From positions 1 through 6,614 of the forward strand of contig JAIDEF010000182.1 of assembly GCA_029054965.1 (NCBI GenBank): DNA of 6,614 nucleotides, read 5' to 3'. The DNA comes from Eubacterium sp. (GTDB lineage Bacteria > Bacillota > Clostridia > Oscillospirales > Acutalibacteraceae). Below, in pieces: positions 1 through 6,103 of this stretch (positions are counted from its first letter, which is position 1; each line of letters begins with the position of its first letter). The notes under the pieces were generated by a model. The model had not been told where the DNA came from, did not search any database, and saw only the letters and a program-made list of their open reading frames with translations. Made by a program: the position numbers and the translations under genes.

Positions 1-5
1 CTCCT
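1..5 (-). promoter_or_regulatory. Ribosome binding site of a leftward gene starting outside the window
   Basis: Read on the minus strand, the first bases give AGGAG preceded by TT, a good Shine-Dalgarno core. It sits just downstream of a convincing leftward promoter (22-50), so a gene on the minus strand probably starts a few bases beyond the left edge. Nothing of its coding sequence is visible, so its product cannot be named. Confidence 0.5.
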
Positions 6-21
6 AACGAATTCTATTATT

Positions 22-50
22 ATTTTAGCATAAAAATATAATTAACACAA
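22..50 (-). promoter_or_regulatory. Leftward sigma-A-type promoter
   Basis: On the minus strand there is a -35 TTGTGT (45-50), a 17-base spacer and a -10 TAAAAT (22-27). The -10 is directly preceded by TGC, an extended -10 element. Transcription would begin near position 15, giving a short leader into the AGGAG at the window edge. The element is seen by consensus match only. It is back to back with the rightward promoter for the exchanger gene. Confidence 0.55.
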
Positions 51-63
51 TATGGATTTTATA

Positions 64-93
64 TTGACAAATTATGTTATAGTAATGTAATAT
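64..93 (+). promoter_or_regulatory. Probable promoter of the exchanger gene
   Basis: A perfect -35 hexamer TTGACA (64-69) is followed after 18 bases by TAATAT (88-93), a 4-of-6 match to the -10 consensus. With 17-base spacing the hexamer would be GTAATA. The start point would be near position 100, about 30 bases before the ATG at 131. The -35 is convincing, but the exact -10 is uncertain because the whole stretch is AT-rich. Confidence 0.55.
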
Positions 94-130
94 TATTAAG
101 ATATACAAATTTAATAAGGTGGTAAAAAAA

Positions 131-1180
131 ATGCAAACTGTTTTAATGTATGTTCTGTTTGTTGTCGGTCTTATCCTTATTATTAAGGGCGGCGACTGGT
201 TTGTTGACAGTGCAAGCTGGATTGCAGAAATTCTCGGTGTGCCTAAATTCGTAATCGGTGCAACAATAGTTTCTGTCGCAACTACTTTGCCTGAAATGAT
301 TGTAAGTATTCAGGCCACCGCCAAAGGCAATGTTGATATGGCGGCAGGCAATGCAATCGGCTCTGTCACAGCAAACACTGCAATGATTATGGGTATTTTC
401 ATTGTATGTATGCCTTTTGCAATCAAACGAAAGGAATTTGCCCCTAAGGGTATTATGATGTTCCTTGCATCAGCCGCACTGGTTGTAGGATGTATTTTCA
501 CAGCCAAGCAGTCACTTACCTTTGAGGGTGAAACTAACGATTACTACTCACTTTCAACTGTAGGAGTTATTGTTCTTATTATCGTATTCGTAGTATTTTT
601 TGTTGAAAACTTCCTTTCAATGAAGCACGAAACACATCATATTGAGCCTTCTCCAAGCAATATCGGTCTTCAGGAGGAGGACGATATTGTTCCCACAAAA
701 GAAACTGCTACAGGCAAGGACTGGGCTAAGAATATTGCATTCTTTGTTTTAGGTGCTGCAGGTATCGTTATCGGTGCTGACCTGCTTGTTGACTATGGTA
801 CTGAAATCGCACAGTCACTCGGCATTCCGCAAAGAGTTATCAGTGTAGTAGCCATTGCTATCGGAACCTCTCTTCCTGAACTTGTAACAACAATTACAGC
901 ACTCAGAAAAAAGGTCGGTGCTCTTTCAGTCGGCAACATTTTAGGTGCAAACATTATCGACTTAACACTTATTTTACCTATCTGCTCTTTCGTTTCAATG
1001 GGCAAGGGCACAGGTGCACTCGCAGTTTCTGCTTCATCAGTTACAATTGATATGATGGTTTGTCTTGCAGCTATTGCTGTTGCTGTATTCCCGACAATCA
1101 TTACAAAAAAATTCCAGAGATGGCAGGGTATTGTAATGCTCGCAGGCTACCTCGGATATGTAATATCAGTATTTATTTAA
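131..1180 (+). CDS. Calcium/sodium antiporter family membrane protein (CaCA, YrbG-like)
   Basis: This is a 349-residue polytopic inner-membrane exchanger of the CaCA superfamily, whose members swap Na+ (or K+/H+) for Ca2+ or other cations. Both diagnostic alpha repeats are present. The first has the core TTLPE at residues 51-55, followed by GNAIGS (73-78). The second has GTSLPE at 245-250, followed by GNILGAN (268-274). The conserved acidic residues (E55, E250) and asparagines (N74, N269) are in place. About ten hydrophobic segments lie in two halves. They are separated by a hydrophilic loop (about 163-197) that contains HETHHIE and an acidic EEDD patch. The start is ATG 131 because AAGGTGG (116-122) sits at proper spacing before it; a GTG at 119 lies inside that site. 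The length is close to the usual 320-360 for YrbG-like proteins. The first repeat is less canonical than the second. Substrate and coupling ion cannot be read from sequence. Confidence 0.92.
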   Translation: MQTVLMYVLFVVGLILIIKGGDWFVDSASWIAEILGVPKFVIGATIVSVATTLPEMIVSIQATAKGNVDMAAGNAIGSVTANTAMIMGIFIVCMPFAIKRKEFAPKGIMMFLASAALVVGCIFTAKQSLTFEGETNDYYSLSTVGVIVLIIVFVVFFVENFLSMKHETHHIEPSPSNIGLQEEDDIVPTKETATGKDWAKNIAFFVLGAAGIVIGADLLVDYGTEIAQSLGIPQRVISVVAIAIGTSLPELVTTITALRKKVGALSVGNILGANIIDLTLILPICSFVSMGKGTGALAVSASSVTIDMMVCLAAIAVAVFPTIITKKFQRWQGIVMLAGYLGYVISVFI

Positions 1181-1193
1181 CAAAAATCCAAAT

Positions 1194-1226
1194 AAAAAGC
1201 AGAGCAAGTGCTCTGCTTTTTATTTG
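1194..1226. terminator. Bidirectional intrinsic terminator between convergent genes
   Basis: A perfect 12-base inverted repeat (1194-1205 with 1210-1221) forms a hairpin with core GCAGAGC/GCTCTGC and a 4-base loop. It has T-runs on the + strand (1217-1225) and, read on the minus strand, beyond the other arm. It lies 13 bases after the exchanger stop and 27 bases from the end of the converging lipoprotein gene, so it can serve both. Confidence 0.9.
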
Positions 1227-1252
1227 TTTATTCTTAAATTATTCAAAAATCC

Positions 1253-2269
1253 CTATTTGCAGGCTTCCTGCTTTGCACTGTCAATAGCACCAAAGAGCGA
1301 TTTATCATTATCAGCAGAAGTATCACAGGAATAATGCCAAACCATCATTCCGCCTATACCGCTTTCAAGTGCAATCTCGGTCTTTTCTTTTATAACATCA
1401 TAGGTATTAAATGAAAATGTAAGTCCTGTTTCAGAATCATTATAAAGGCCGTTTTCATCCAAGTTATCGCAGTAGTATTTATAATCATACCAATAGCCGT
1501 CCTTTGTTGTAGGTCTTGCATAAAACGGAACACCTAAATCAAGCTTTGCTTTATCATATCCCTTTTTCTCAAACTGTTTTATATCATCCTTGGCAATATC
1601 AATAGTGGCATGATTACCCTCTTTGTCCCAAAGGTCATAACTCATAATCTCAAAGAAATCTGTTGCATCCATCGCTTCCTTTGACTGCTTAAGATTCCAG
1701 CCAACCATAGACATACCGATTTTATAATCATCACCAAGCACAGAATCAAGGCTTATAATAAACTTATCAAATGACTTCCAATCCTTTTTTCTTAACGGGA
1801 ATTCATAGTCAAACACAACACCGTCAAAATTATATTCAGAAAGCACATCCTTTATCTCAGCTTCCAGCACACCGCTTTCAAAAGCGGAAGTATTTCTGTC
1901 AGCAAGGTCATACATCTGTTCATTCCAATCATCTGACTGAGATTGTGATGATGGACCAAGAATGTTCAAATAAAATCTTTGGTTTGTAATAAGTTTCCTT
2001 AAAAAATCCACATCTGAATCAAAGCTGTCTGAAAGATTAACCTTTCCGTTTTCATCGTATGTAGCATTGCCGAAAAGAATAATATCGGTAACCTTTTCAA
2101 GATTTGAAGCATCAAATGTTTCATCAAGTCTGTCAGACACAATATATGCCGTAACTCTGAAATCCCGGGGATTAACAGGAGTTGACTCCGTTTCATGTGA
2201 ACATCCGAATAAACATGACAGCATCAGCAACAGACAGAGTACCACAGGCAACACTTTGTTTTTTTTCAT
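1253..2269 (-). CDS. Lipoprotein with glycoside hydrolase family 18 (chitinase-like) domain
   Basis: The 338-residue protein begins with a lysine-rich n-region, a hydrophobic stretch (6-21) and lipobox LFGC with the lipidated cysteine at residue 23. It is therefore an exported, membrane-anchored lipoprotein. The rest is a GH18 TIM barrel. The catalytic strand reads DGVVFDYE (149-156), with E156 the expected acid/base. MSYD (209-212) matches the family's substrate-binding MxYD. LGVPFYAR (245-252) and GGMMVWHYSCD (306-316), with the -1 subsite tryptophan W311, complete the signature. No LysM domain is visible, unlike YaaH/YdhD spore enzymes. GH18 enzymes act on GlcNAc-containing glycans (chitin, N-glycans, peptidoglycan-related polymers); the target here is unknown. 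One oddity is that the middle aspartate of DxxDxDxE is Val152. The start is supported by GGGGGAGA about five bases upstream. The gene is a single transcription unit, divergent from the GTPase gene. Confidence 0.88.
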   Translation of the reverse strand: MKKNKVLPVVLCLLLMLSCLFGCSHETESTPVNPRDFRVTAYIVSDRLDETFDASNLEKVTDIILFGNATYDENGKVNLSDSFDSDVDFLRKLITNQRFYLNILGPSSQSQSDDWNEQMYDLADRNTSAFESGVLEAEIKDVLSEYNFDGVVFDYEFPLRKKDWKSFDKFIISLDSVLGDDYKIGMSMVGWNLKQSKEAMDATDFFEIMSYDLWDKEGNHATIDIAKDDIKQFEKKGYDKAKLDLGVPFYARPTTKDGYWYDYKYYCDNLDENGLYNDSETGLTFSFNTYDVIKEKTEIALESGIGGMMVWHYSCDTSADNDKSLFGAIDSAKQEACK

Positions 2270-2304
2270 AAAATCTCCCCCACATTATAAATATTCTCAT
2301 TTAG

Positions 2305-2333
2305 ATTTTAACACAATCTGTAATATAGTTCAA
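2305..2333 (-). promoter_or_regulatory. Promoter of the GH18 lipoprotein gene
   Basis: On the minus strand there is TTGAAC (2328-2333), a 17-base spacer and TAAAAT (2305-2310), 4-of-6 and 5-of-6 matches to sigma-A hexamers. Transcription would begin near 2298, about 28 bases before the start codon. It is divergent from, and does not overlap, the GTPase promoter. Confidence 0.6.
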
Positions 2334-2347
2334 CAAGATAATATCAA

Positions 2348-2376
2348 TTTACAATCCGCATTCAATATGCTATTAT
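2348..2376 (+). promoter_or_regulatory. Promoter of the GTPase-nuclease gene
   Basis: TTTACA (2348-2353) and TATTAT (2371-2376) are separated by exactly 17 bases, and each differs from consensus at one position. The predicted start point near 2383 leaves a leader of only about 22 bases containing the ribosome site AGGGTGGTG (2391-2399) before ATG 2405. No operator or attenuator fits in this leader, so strong, largely constitutive expression is inferred. Confidence 0.7.
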
Positions 2377-2404
2377 ATATAAAACTGTTAAGGGTGGTGA
2401 AAAA

Positions 2405-4999
2405 ATGAAAAAGATTGTTATCGGTATTCTGGCTCATGTTGATTCAGGTAAAACAACCCTTTCCGAGGCATTACTCTATCAGTCAGGAAATATAAGCAGA
2501 CTTGGAAGAGTCGATCACAGGAATTCATTTTTAGACACCTTTGCCCTTGAACGCAACCGAGGAATAACAATCTTTTCAAAGCAGGCCGTTTTAAAATACC
2601 GGGATACCGAATTCACACTGCTTGATACACCGGGACACGTTGATTTTTCTGCCGAAACAGAACGGACACTTCAGGTTCTCGATTATGCAGTTCTTGTTAT
2701 AAGTGCAACAGACGGCATACAAAGCCATACACAAACCCTTTGGAAACTTCTTGCAAAATACAACATCCCCTGCTTTATCTTCATTAACAAAATGGATTTG
2801 GATGGTGCAGACAAAAAGCAGGTTATGAGCAAGCTTAAAACAAAATTCAGCGACGGATGTATTGACTTTGGCAATAACTGCAATTCTGAATTTTATGAAA
2901 ACCTTGCCCTTTGTGACGAAAAACTTTTAAACCAGTACTATGAAAACGAAACAATAAAAAAAGGCGACATTATTGCCTGTATAAAAAGCAGAAAAATATT
3001 TCCTTGTATGTTCGGCTCTGCACTCAAGCTGGATGGTGTAGTTGAATTTATGGAATGTCTTTATTCTTATACTGAAACACCGAAATACAGCAGCGAATTT
3101 GCCGGCAAGGTGTATAAAATATCAGAGGATAAGGGACAACGCCTTACATTTCTCAAAATAACAGGCGGCAGCCTAAAAGTTAAAGAAATACTAAAGTCCG
3201 ATAAAAACGAACATTCTGAAAAGGTAAATCAGATACGAATATACTCAGGTGACAAATTCAACACTGTTGACGAAGCAGCAGCAGGCACTGTATGTGCAGT
3301 AACAGGTATCACATTTGCCGGACCGGGTGATGGACTCGGAACAGAAGAAAATACAGGTCTGCCTGTTCTTGAGCCTGTACTTACCTATCGTCTTGAACTG
3401 CCTGATAATATTAATGCACACACAGCACTCGAAAAAATGAAAATACTCGAAGCCGAGGACCCTCAGCTAAAGGTTGTATGGAATGAACGGCTGGGAGAAA
3501 TTCAGGTGCAGCTTATGGGTGATGTTCAGCTCGAAGTGCTTCAGTCAATAATTGCTGAACGCTTTGGTATTGATGTATCCTTCAGCAAGGGTAATATAAT
3601 TTATAAAGAAACAATTGAGGATACTGTTGAAGGTGTCGGCCATTTTGAACCGCTCAGGCATTATGCAGAGGTTCATCTGATTTTAAAGCCTGCAAAGCGT
3701 GACAGCGGAATTGTATTCAAAAGTAACTGTAAAGAAGATTTGCTTGATAAGAACTGGCAAAGGCTCATACTTACACACCTATATGAAAAAACGCATATCG
3801 GTGTTTTGACAGGCTCACCCATTACAGATATGGAAATCACCCTTGTATCAGGCAAGGCACATGCTAAGCATACCGAAGGCGGTGATTTCAGGCAGGCAAC
3901 CTACCGAGCTGTAAGACATGGACTGCGCTGTGCAAAATCAGTTCTTCTTGAACCGATTTATGAATTTACATTAGAAGTGCCGACAGAAAATATCGGCCGA
4001 GCAATGACTGATATTCAACGAATGCACGGGAATTTCAGCACACCTGAAACTACAGGTGATTGCTCTGTTATCTGTGGTACTGCACCGGTTTCAACGATGT
4101 ATGATTATTCCAGAGAAATTATACAATATACACACGGCAAGGGTAAACTGATATGTACATTAAAAGGATATGAGCCGTGCCATAATGCCGACGAGGTTAT
4201 TGAAAATATCGGCTATGACTGTGACAGCGATACTGATAATTCATGCGATTCGGTTTTCTGCTCTCATGGTGCAGGCTACAATGTAAAATGGAATGAGGTC
4301 AAAAGTCATATGCATCTGCCGAGTGCATTGTCTGCCCCTAAAAACGAATATGCTGAAAAATCAAAAACAGCATTTCCAAAATATGAGGATACGGACAACC
4401 TTTTTGCCCTTGACAAAGAGTTGATGCAGATTTTTGAACAGACCTACGGTCCTGTAAAAAGGCGATCCAATAATCCTTATCAAAATCATTTTACCTTTAC
4501 CAAGAGCAGTGAAAATAAAAGTGAAAACAAAAAACAAAATTCAGTCCGAACACCGAAATACAGCGGCACTGAATACCTTCTTGTTGACGGCTACAATGTA
4601 ATCTTTGCCTGGGATAGTCTAAAAGAGCTTGCAAAAGACAATGTTGATGGTGCAAGAAACACACTTATAAATATTCTCTGTAACTATCAAGGCTATAAAA
4701 AATGCGAGGTAATTCTCGTATTTGACGCATACAAGGTCAAGGGGAATACAAGAGAGGTCGAAAAGATAGACAACATAAATGTTGTCTACACTAAGGAAGC
4801 CGAAACAGCAGATATGTATATTGAAAAGGTGTCACATAAGCTGGCAAAAAATAACAAGGTACGAGTAGTTACATCCGATGCACTCGAACAGCTTATTATA
4901 TTAGAAGGCGGTGCACTGCGTGTATCATCAAAGGAATTCTTCTATGAAATAAAACAGGCTGAAGATGATATAAGAAATATAATTTCACAAACACATTAA
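2405..4999 (+). CDS. EF-G/Tet(M)-like translational GTPase fused to a YacP/Rae1-type NYN nuclease domain
   Basis: This 864-residue cytoplasmic protein joins two modules. Residues 1 to about 600 follow the EF-G/ribosomal-protection order. The G domain has HVDSGKTT (11-18), RGITI (52-56), DTPGH (74-78), NKMD (128-131) and GSA (204-206). Domain II is about 230-315, domain III about 322-400, domain IV about 400-515 and domain V about 515-600. A conserved-looking extension (about 600-640, with CSHGAG at 619-624) and a polar linker (about 640-720) lead to an NYN/PIN-like domain (about 723-850). That domain has LLVDGYN (725-731), VFDAY (772-776), TKEAETAD (796-803) and TSDALEQ (823-829). These match Bacillus Rae1/YacP, a ribosome-associated mRNA endonuclease, and keep the acidic residues D728, D774, E800, D803 and D825. 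Tet(M) and Tet(O) are about 640 residues long and lack the nuclease. The domain IV tip (484-495, KAHAKHTEGGDF) lacks the Tet(M) YSPVST loop, so tetracycline resistance is doubtful. Automatic annotation would probably call it a Tet(M)-family protein. Proposed role (inference): GTP-dependent A-site binding with mRNA cleavage. Confidence 0.9.
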   Translation: MKKIVIGILAHVDSGKTTLSEALLYQSGNISRLGRVDHRNSFLDTFALERNRGITIFSKQAVLKYRDTEFTLLDTPGHVDFSAETERTLQVLDYAVLVISATDGIQSHTQTLWKLLAKYNIPCFIFINKMDLDGADKKQVMSKLKTKFSDGCIDFGNNCNSEFYENLALCDEKLLNQYYENETIKKGDIIACIKSRKIFPCMFGSALKLDGVVEFMECLYSYTETPKYSSEFAGKVYKISEDKGQRLTFLKITGGSLKVKEILKSDKNEHSEKVNQIRIYSGDKFNTVDEAAAGTVCAVTGITFAGPGDGLGTEENTGLPVLEPVLTYRLELPDNINAHTALEKMKILEAEDPQLKVVWNERLGEIQVQLMGDVQLEVLQSIIAERFGIDVSFSKGNIIYKETIEDTVEGVGHFEPLRHYAEVHLILKPAKRDSGIVFKSNCKEDLLDKNWQRLILTHLYEKTHIGVLTGSPITDMEITLVSGKAHAKHTEGGDFRQATYRAVRHGLRCAKSVLLEPIYEFTLEVPTENIGRAMTDIQRMHGNFSTPETTGDCSVICGTAPVSTMYDYSREIIQYTHGKGKLICTLKGYEPCHNADEVIENIGYDCDSDTDNSCDSVFCSHGAGYNVKWNEVKSHMHLPSALSAPKNEYAEKSKTAFPKYEDTDNLFALDKELMQIFEQTYGPVKRRSNNPYQNHFTFTKSSENKSENKKQNSVRTPKYSGTEYLLVDGYNVIFAWDSLKELAKDNVDGARNTLINILCNYQGYKKCEVILVFDAYKVKGNTREVEKIDNINVVYTKEAETADMYIEKVSHKLAKNNKVRVVTSDALEQLIILEGGALRVSSKEFFYEIKQAEDDIRNIISQTH

Positions 5000-5000
5000 C

Positions 5001-5031
5001 AAAGACGTGGACTTTTCCACGTCTTTTTATT
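5001..5031 (+). terminator. Intrinsic terminator of the GTPase-nuclease gene
   Basis: The arms AAAGACGTGG (5001-5010) and CCACGTCTTT (5017-5026) pair perfectly around a 6-base loop, followed by a T-rich tail. It begins two bases after the stop codon. The minus-strand tail is poorer in T, so it mainly ends rightward transcription, though it could also stop leftward transcripts from the DUF3795 gene. Confidence 0.9.
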
Positions 5032-5058
5032 TTATGTAGTAAATTCATATAATAATTA

Positions 5059-5433
5059 TTACTTCTTGCCGATCCTGATAAATTCTATTAATTTATCTAC
5101 ATCTTCAAAATCATCATAATCACCGACTATTCCCTCACGATGATATACAATACCGTTCTTTTCATTTCTTTCAAGACAGTCCAGCAATTCCTCTTCACCA
5201 TATTGTTTAGCAAACAATGTAAAGGCATAAGGCTTTATTTTACCTAATAAGCCTTTATTACAGTTTTCTTCACATTTATAGCAATATTCAATACTTTTTG
5301 AAAGTGAACATTTTCTGTTTTCACACCAATCCTTATCATGGCAATCATCTGATTTGCAGCCATTACATTTATCATTTTCAGAGCATAAGCAACAGGCGAG
5401 CCCGCATCTGGCAATTCCCAATTCTCTTTTCAT
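5059..5433 (-). CDS. Cysteine-rich DUF3795-type protein, putative metal-binding
   Basis: This is a small soluble protein of 124 residues with 13 cysteines, 12 of them in the first 58 residues (10, 14, 15, 17, 23, 26, 31, 37, 42, 51, 54, 58). The opening CGLACCLC and the later CNGCKSDDC, CSLSKSIEYCYKC and CEENC pattern are those of the DUF3795 family of uncharacterised proteins. In that family, paired cysteines probably bind zinc or an iron-sulfur centre; this is inference, and no enzyme activity is known to me. The C-terminal half is helical and acidic, with only one cysteine (86). There is no signal peptide or membrane segment. The start is set by AGAGGA about five bases upstream of ATG. The gene follows the CxHCxxC gene on the same strand after a 70-base gap that holds its own promoter candidate. 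Confidence 0.75.
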   Translation of the reverse strand: MKRELGIARCGLACCLCSENDKCNGCKSDDCHDKDWCENRKCSLSKSIEYCYKCEENCNKGLLGKIKPYAFTLFAKQYGEEELLDCLERNEKNGIVYHREGIVGDYDDFEDVDKLIEFIRIGKK

Positions 5434-5448
5434 ATATTCCTCTCAATT

Positions 5449-5478
5449 ATTTTAATACGTCAAACTTTTTTATATCAA
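5449..5478 (-). promoter_or_regulatory. Candidate promoter of the DUF3795-type gene
   Basis: On the minus strand there is TTGATA (5473-5478), an 18-base spacer and TAAAAT (5449-5454). It lies between the stop of the upstream gene (5504) and the DUF3795 start, and no terminator is seen in that gap. The gene may therefore be expressed both from here and by read-through. Confidence 0.45.
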
Positions 5479-5503
5479 TCGGATATTAGAAGCCATATCT
5501 TCA

Positions 5504-6001
5504 TTAAAAATTATTCTCTATGTCACATTTTCTTATTTTCACTAATTCCTTAATAACTCGGAATTCCTGTTCATCAGGATTTGTAAATTTCATCACAGTA
5601 CGGCAGACATTATCAAAGCCTTTGCCCAAAACGGTTTTATATGTACCTCCTATGCAAGAACCACAGTGCACACAATAATCAATATTTTTCAAGGCTGATT
5701 TTGATAATTCGTCGTTTAGCAGACAATTCTCATACCAATTTGAAGAGCTGTCATCAGTCCAGATTGTTAGAGAACTGAATTGTTTTTCATCACCTTTACC
5801 ATTAAGCAATATGTAACAAACGCATTCGTCCTTATATTTAACTACCCAATAAAACTGATTTCTCCAATAGCCTTTAATTCTTGTAAAATTCATGAAATCA
5901 CTTCTTAAAAACAACAGAAAATCTAAAGTATTATCCTTTAAATCTGACTCAAAGGTTTCTTTCACTATTCTATACATTTCATCAAACTCAATGCTGTTCA
6001 T
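5504..6001 (-). CDS. Hypothetical protein with CxHCxxC motif
   Basis: This is a 165-residue soluble protein that I cannot assign to a named family. An aromatic-rich first half contains YWRNQFYWVVKY at about 45-56 and could be a ligand or nucleic-acid-binding beta sheet. It is followed by a cysteine cluster, C110, H112, C113 and C116 (sequence YCVHCGSC), then a Gly-rich turn and FDNVCRT around C133. It ends in a basic helix resembling IKELVKIRK. The four ligands at 110-116 plus C133 could hold a metal, but this is a guess. Several starts are possible (TTG 6013, GTG 6010, ATG 6007, ATG 6001). ATG 6001 is preferred because GGTGAT, complementary to the 16S tail, lies four bases before it. The gene has its own promoter and is followed by another cysteine-rich gene. 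Confidence 0.7.
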   Translation of the reverse strand: MNSIEFDEMYRIVKETFESDLKDNTLDFLLFLRSDFMNFTRIKGYWRNQFYWVVKYKDECVCYILLNGKGDEKQFSSLTIWTDDSSSNWYENCLLNDELSKSALKNIDYCVHCGSCIGGTYKTVLGKGFDNVCRTVMKFTNPDEQEFRVIKELVKIRKCDIENNF

Positions 6002-6005
6002 CGGC

Positions 6006-6011
6006 ATCACC
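6006..6011 (-). promoter_or_regulatory. Start-deciding ribosome binding site
   Basis: On the minus strand GGTGAT matches the GGTGAT part of the consensus Shine-Dalgarno AGGAGGTGAT and lies four bases before ATG 6001. The earlier candidate starts at 6007, 6010 and 6013 overlap it or have only AT-rich sequence upstream, so they are less likely. Confidence 0.55.
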
Positions 6012-6032
6012 AAAAAAATTCTTTTTTAATTT

Positions 6033-6061
6033 ATCATATCATACACATCAATAAATGTCCA
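6033..6061 (-). promoter_or_regulatory. Promoter of the CxHCxxC gene
   Basis: On the minus strand there is TGGACA (6056-6061), a 17-base spacer and TATGAT (6033-6038). Each hexamer matches consensus at five of six positions, and TGA directly precedes the -10, giving an extended -10. Transcription should begin near 6026, about 25 bases before ATG 6001. It lies just past the spoVA-side terminator, so this gene is a separate unit. Confidence 0.7.
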
Positions 6062-6066
6062 CATAG

Positions 6067-6097
6067 AAAAACACAGAAAATAATTTCCTGTGTTTTT
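6067..6097. terminator. Terminator ending the spoVAD-side operon
   Basis: AAAAACACAG (6067-6076) pairs perfectly with CTGTGTTTTT (6088-6097) around an 11-base AT-rich loop. The stem is symmetric, with A/T outer arms, and can act on either strand. In context it ends the leftward transcript of spoVAD and the small membrane gene, seven bases past the latter's stop. Its GC content is modest, so some read-through is possible. Confidence 0.75.
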
Positions 6098-6103
6098 CAT
6101 TAA

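Noticed and set aside
119..130. GTG start upstream of the exchanger
   Set aside because: The GTG lies inside the AAGGTGG ribosome site that properly positions ATG 131.
793..1101. Minus-strand 102-codon frame inside the exchanger gene
   Set aside because: It is antisense to a well-supported membrane protein gene, with composition typical of a reverse-frame shadow and no start signal.
2067..2408. Rightward 113-codon frame running into the GTPase start
   Set aside because: It is antisense to the GH18 lipoprotein, has no recognisable domain, and crosses both divergent promoters. It is a shadow frame.
4340..4560. Possible gene boundary or frameshift between the GTPase and nuclease modules
   Set aside because: The frame is continuous through the linker, with no stop, internal Shine-Dalgarno plus ATG, or change of frame, so this is a genuine single-gene fusion.
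5484..5502. Possible terminator between the two cysteine-rich genes
   Set aside because: The only pairing is a 4-base GAAG/CTTC stem, too weak for an intrinsic terminator.
6002..6013. TTG, GTG or ATG starts upstream of ATG 6001 for the CxHCxxC gene
   Set aside because: They overlap or precede the GGTGAT site and have only AT-rich sequence upstream, with no Shine-Dalgarno match.
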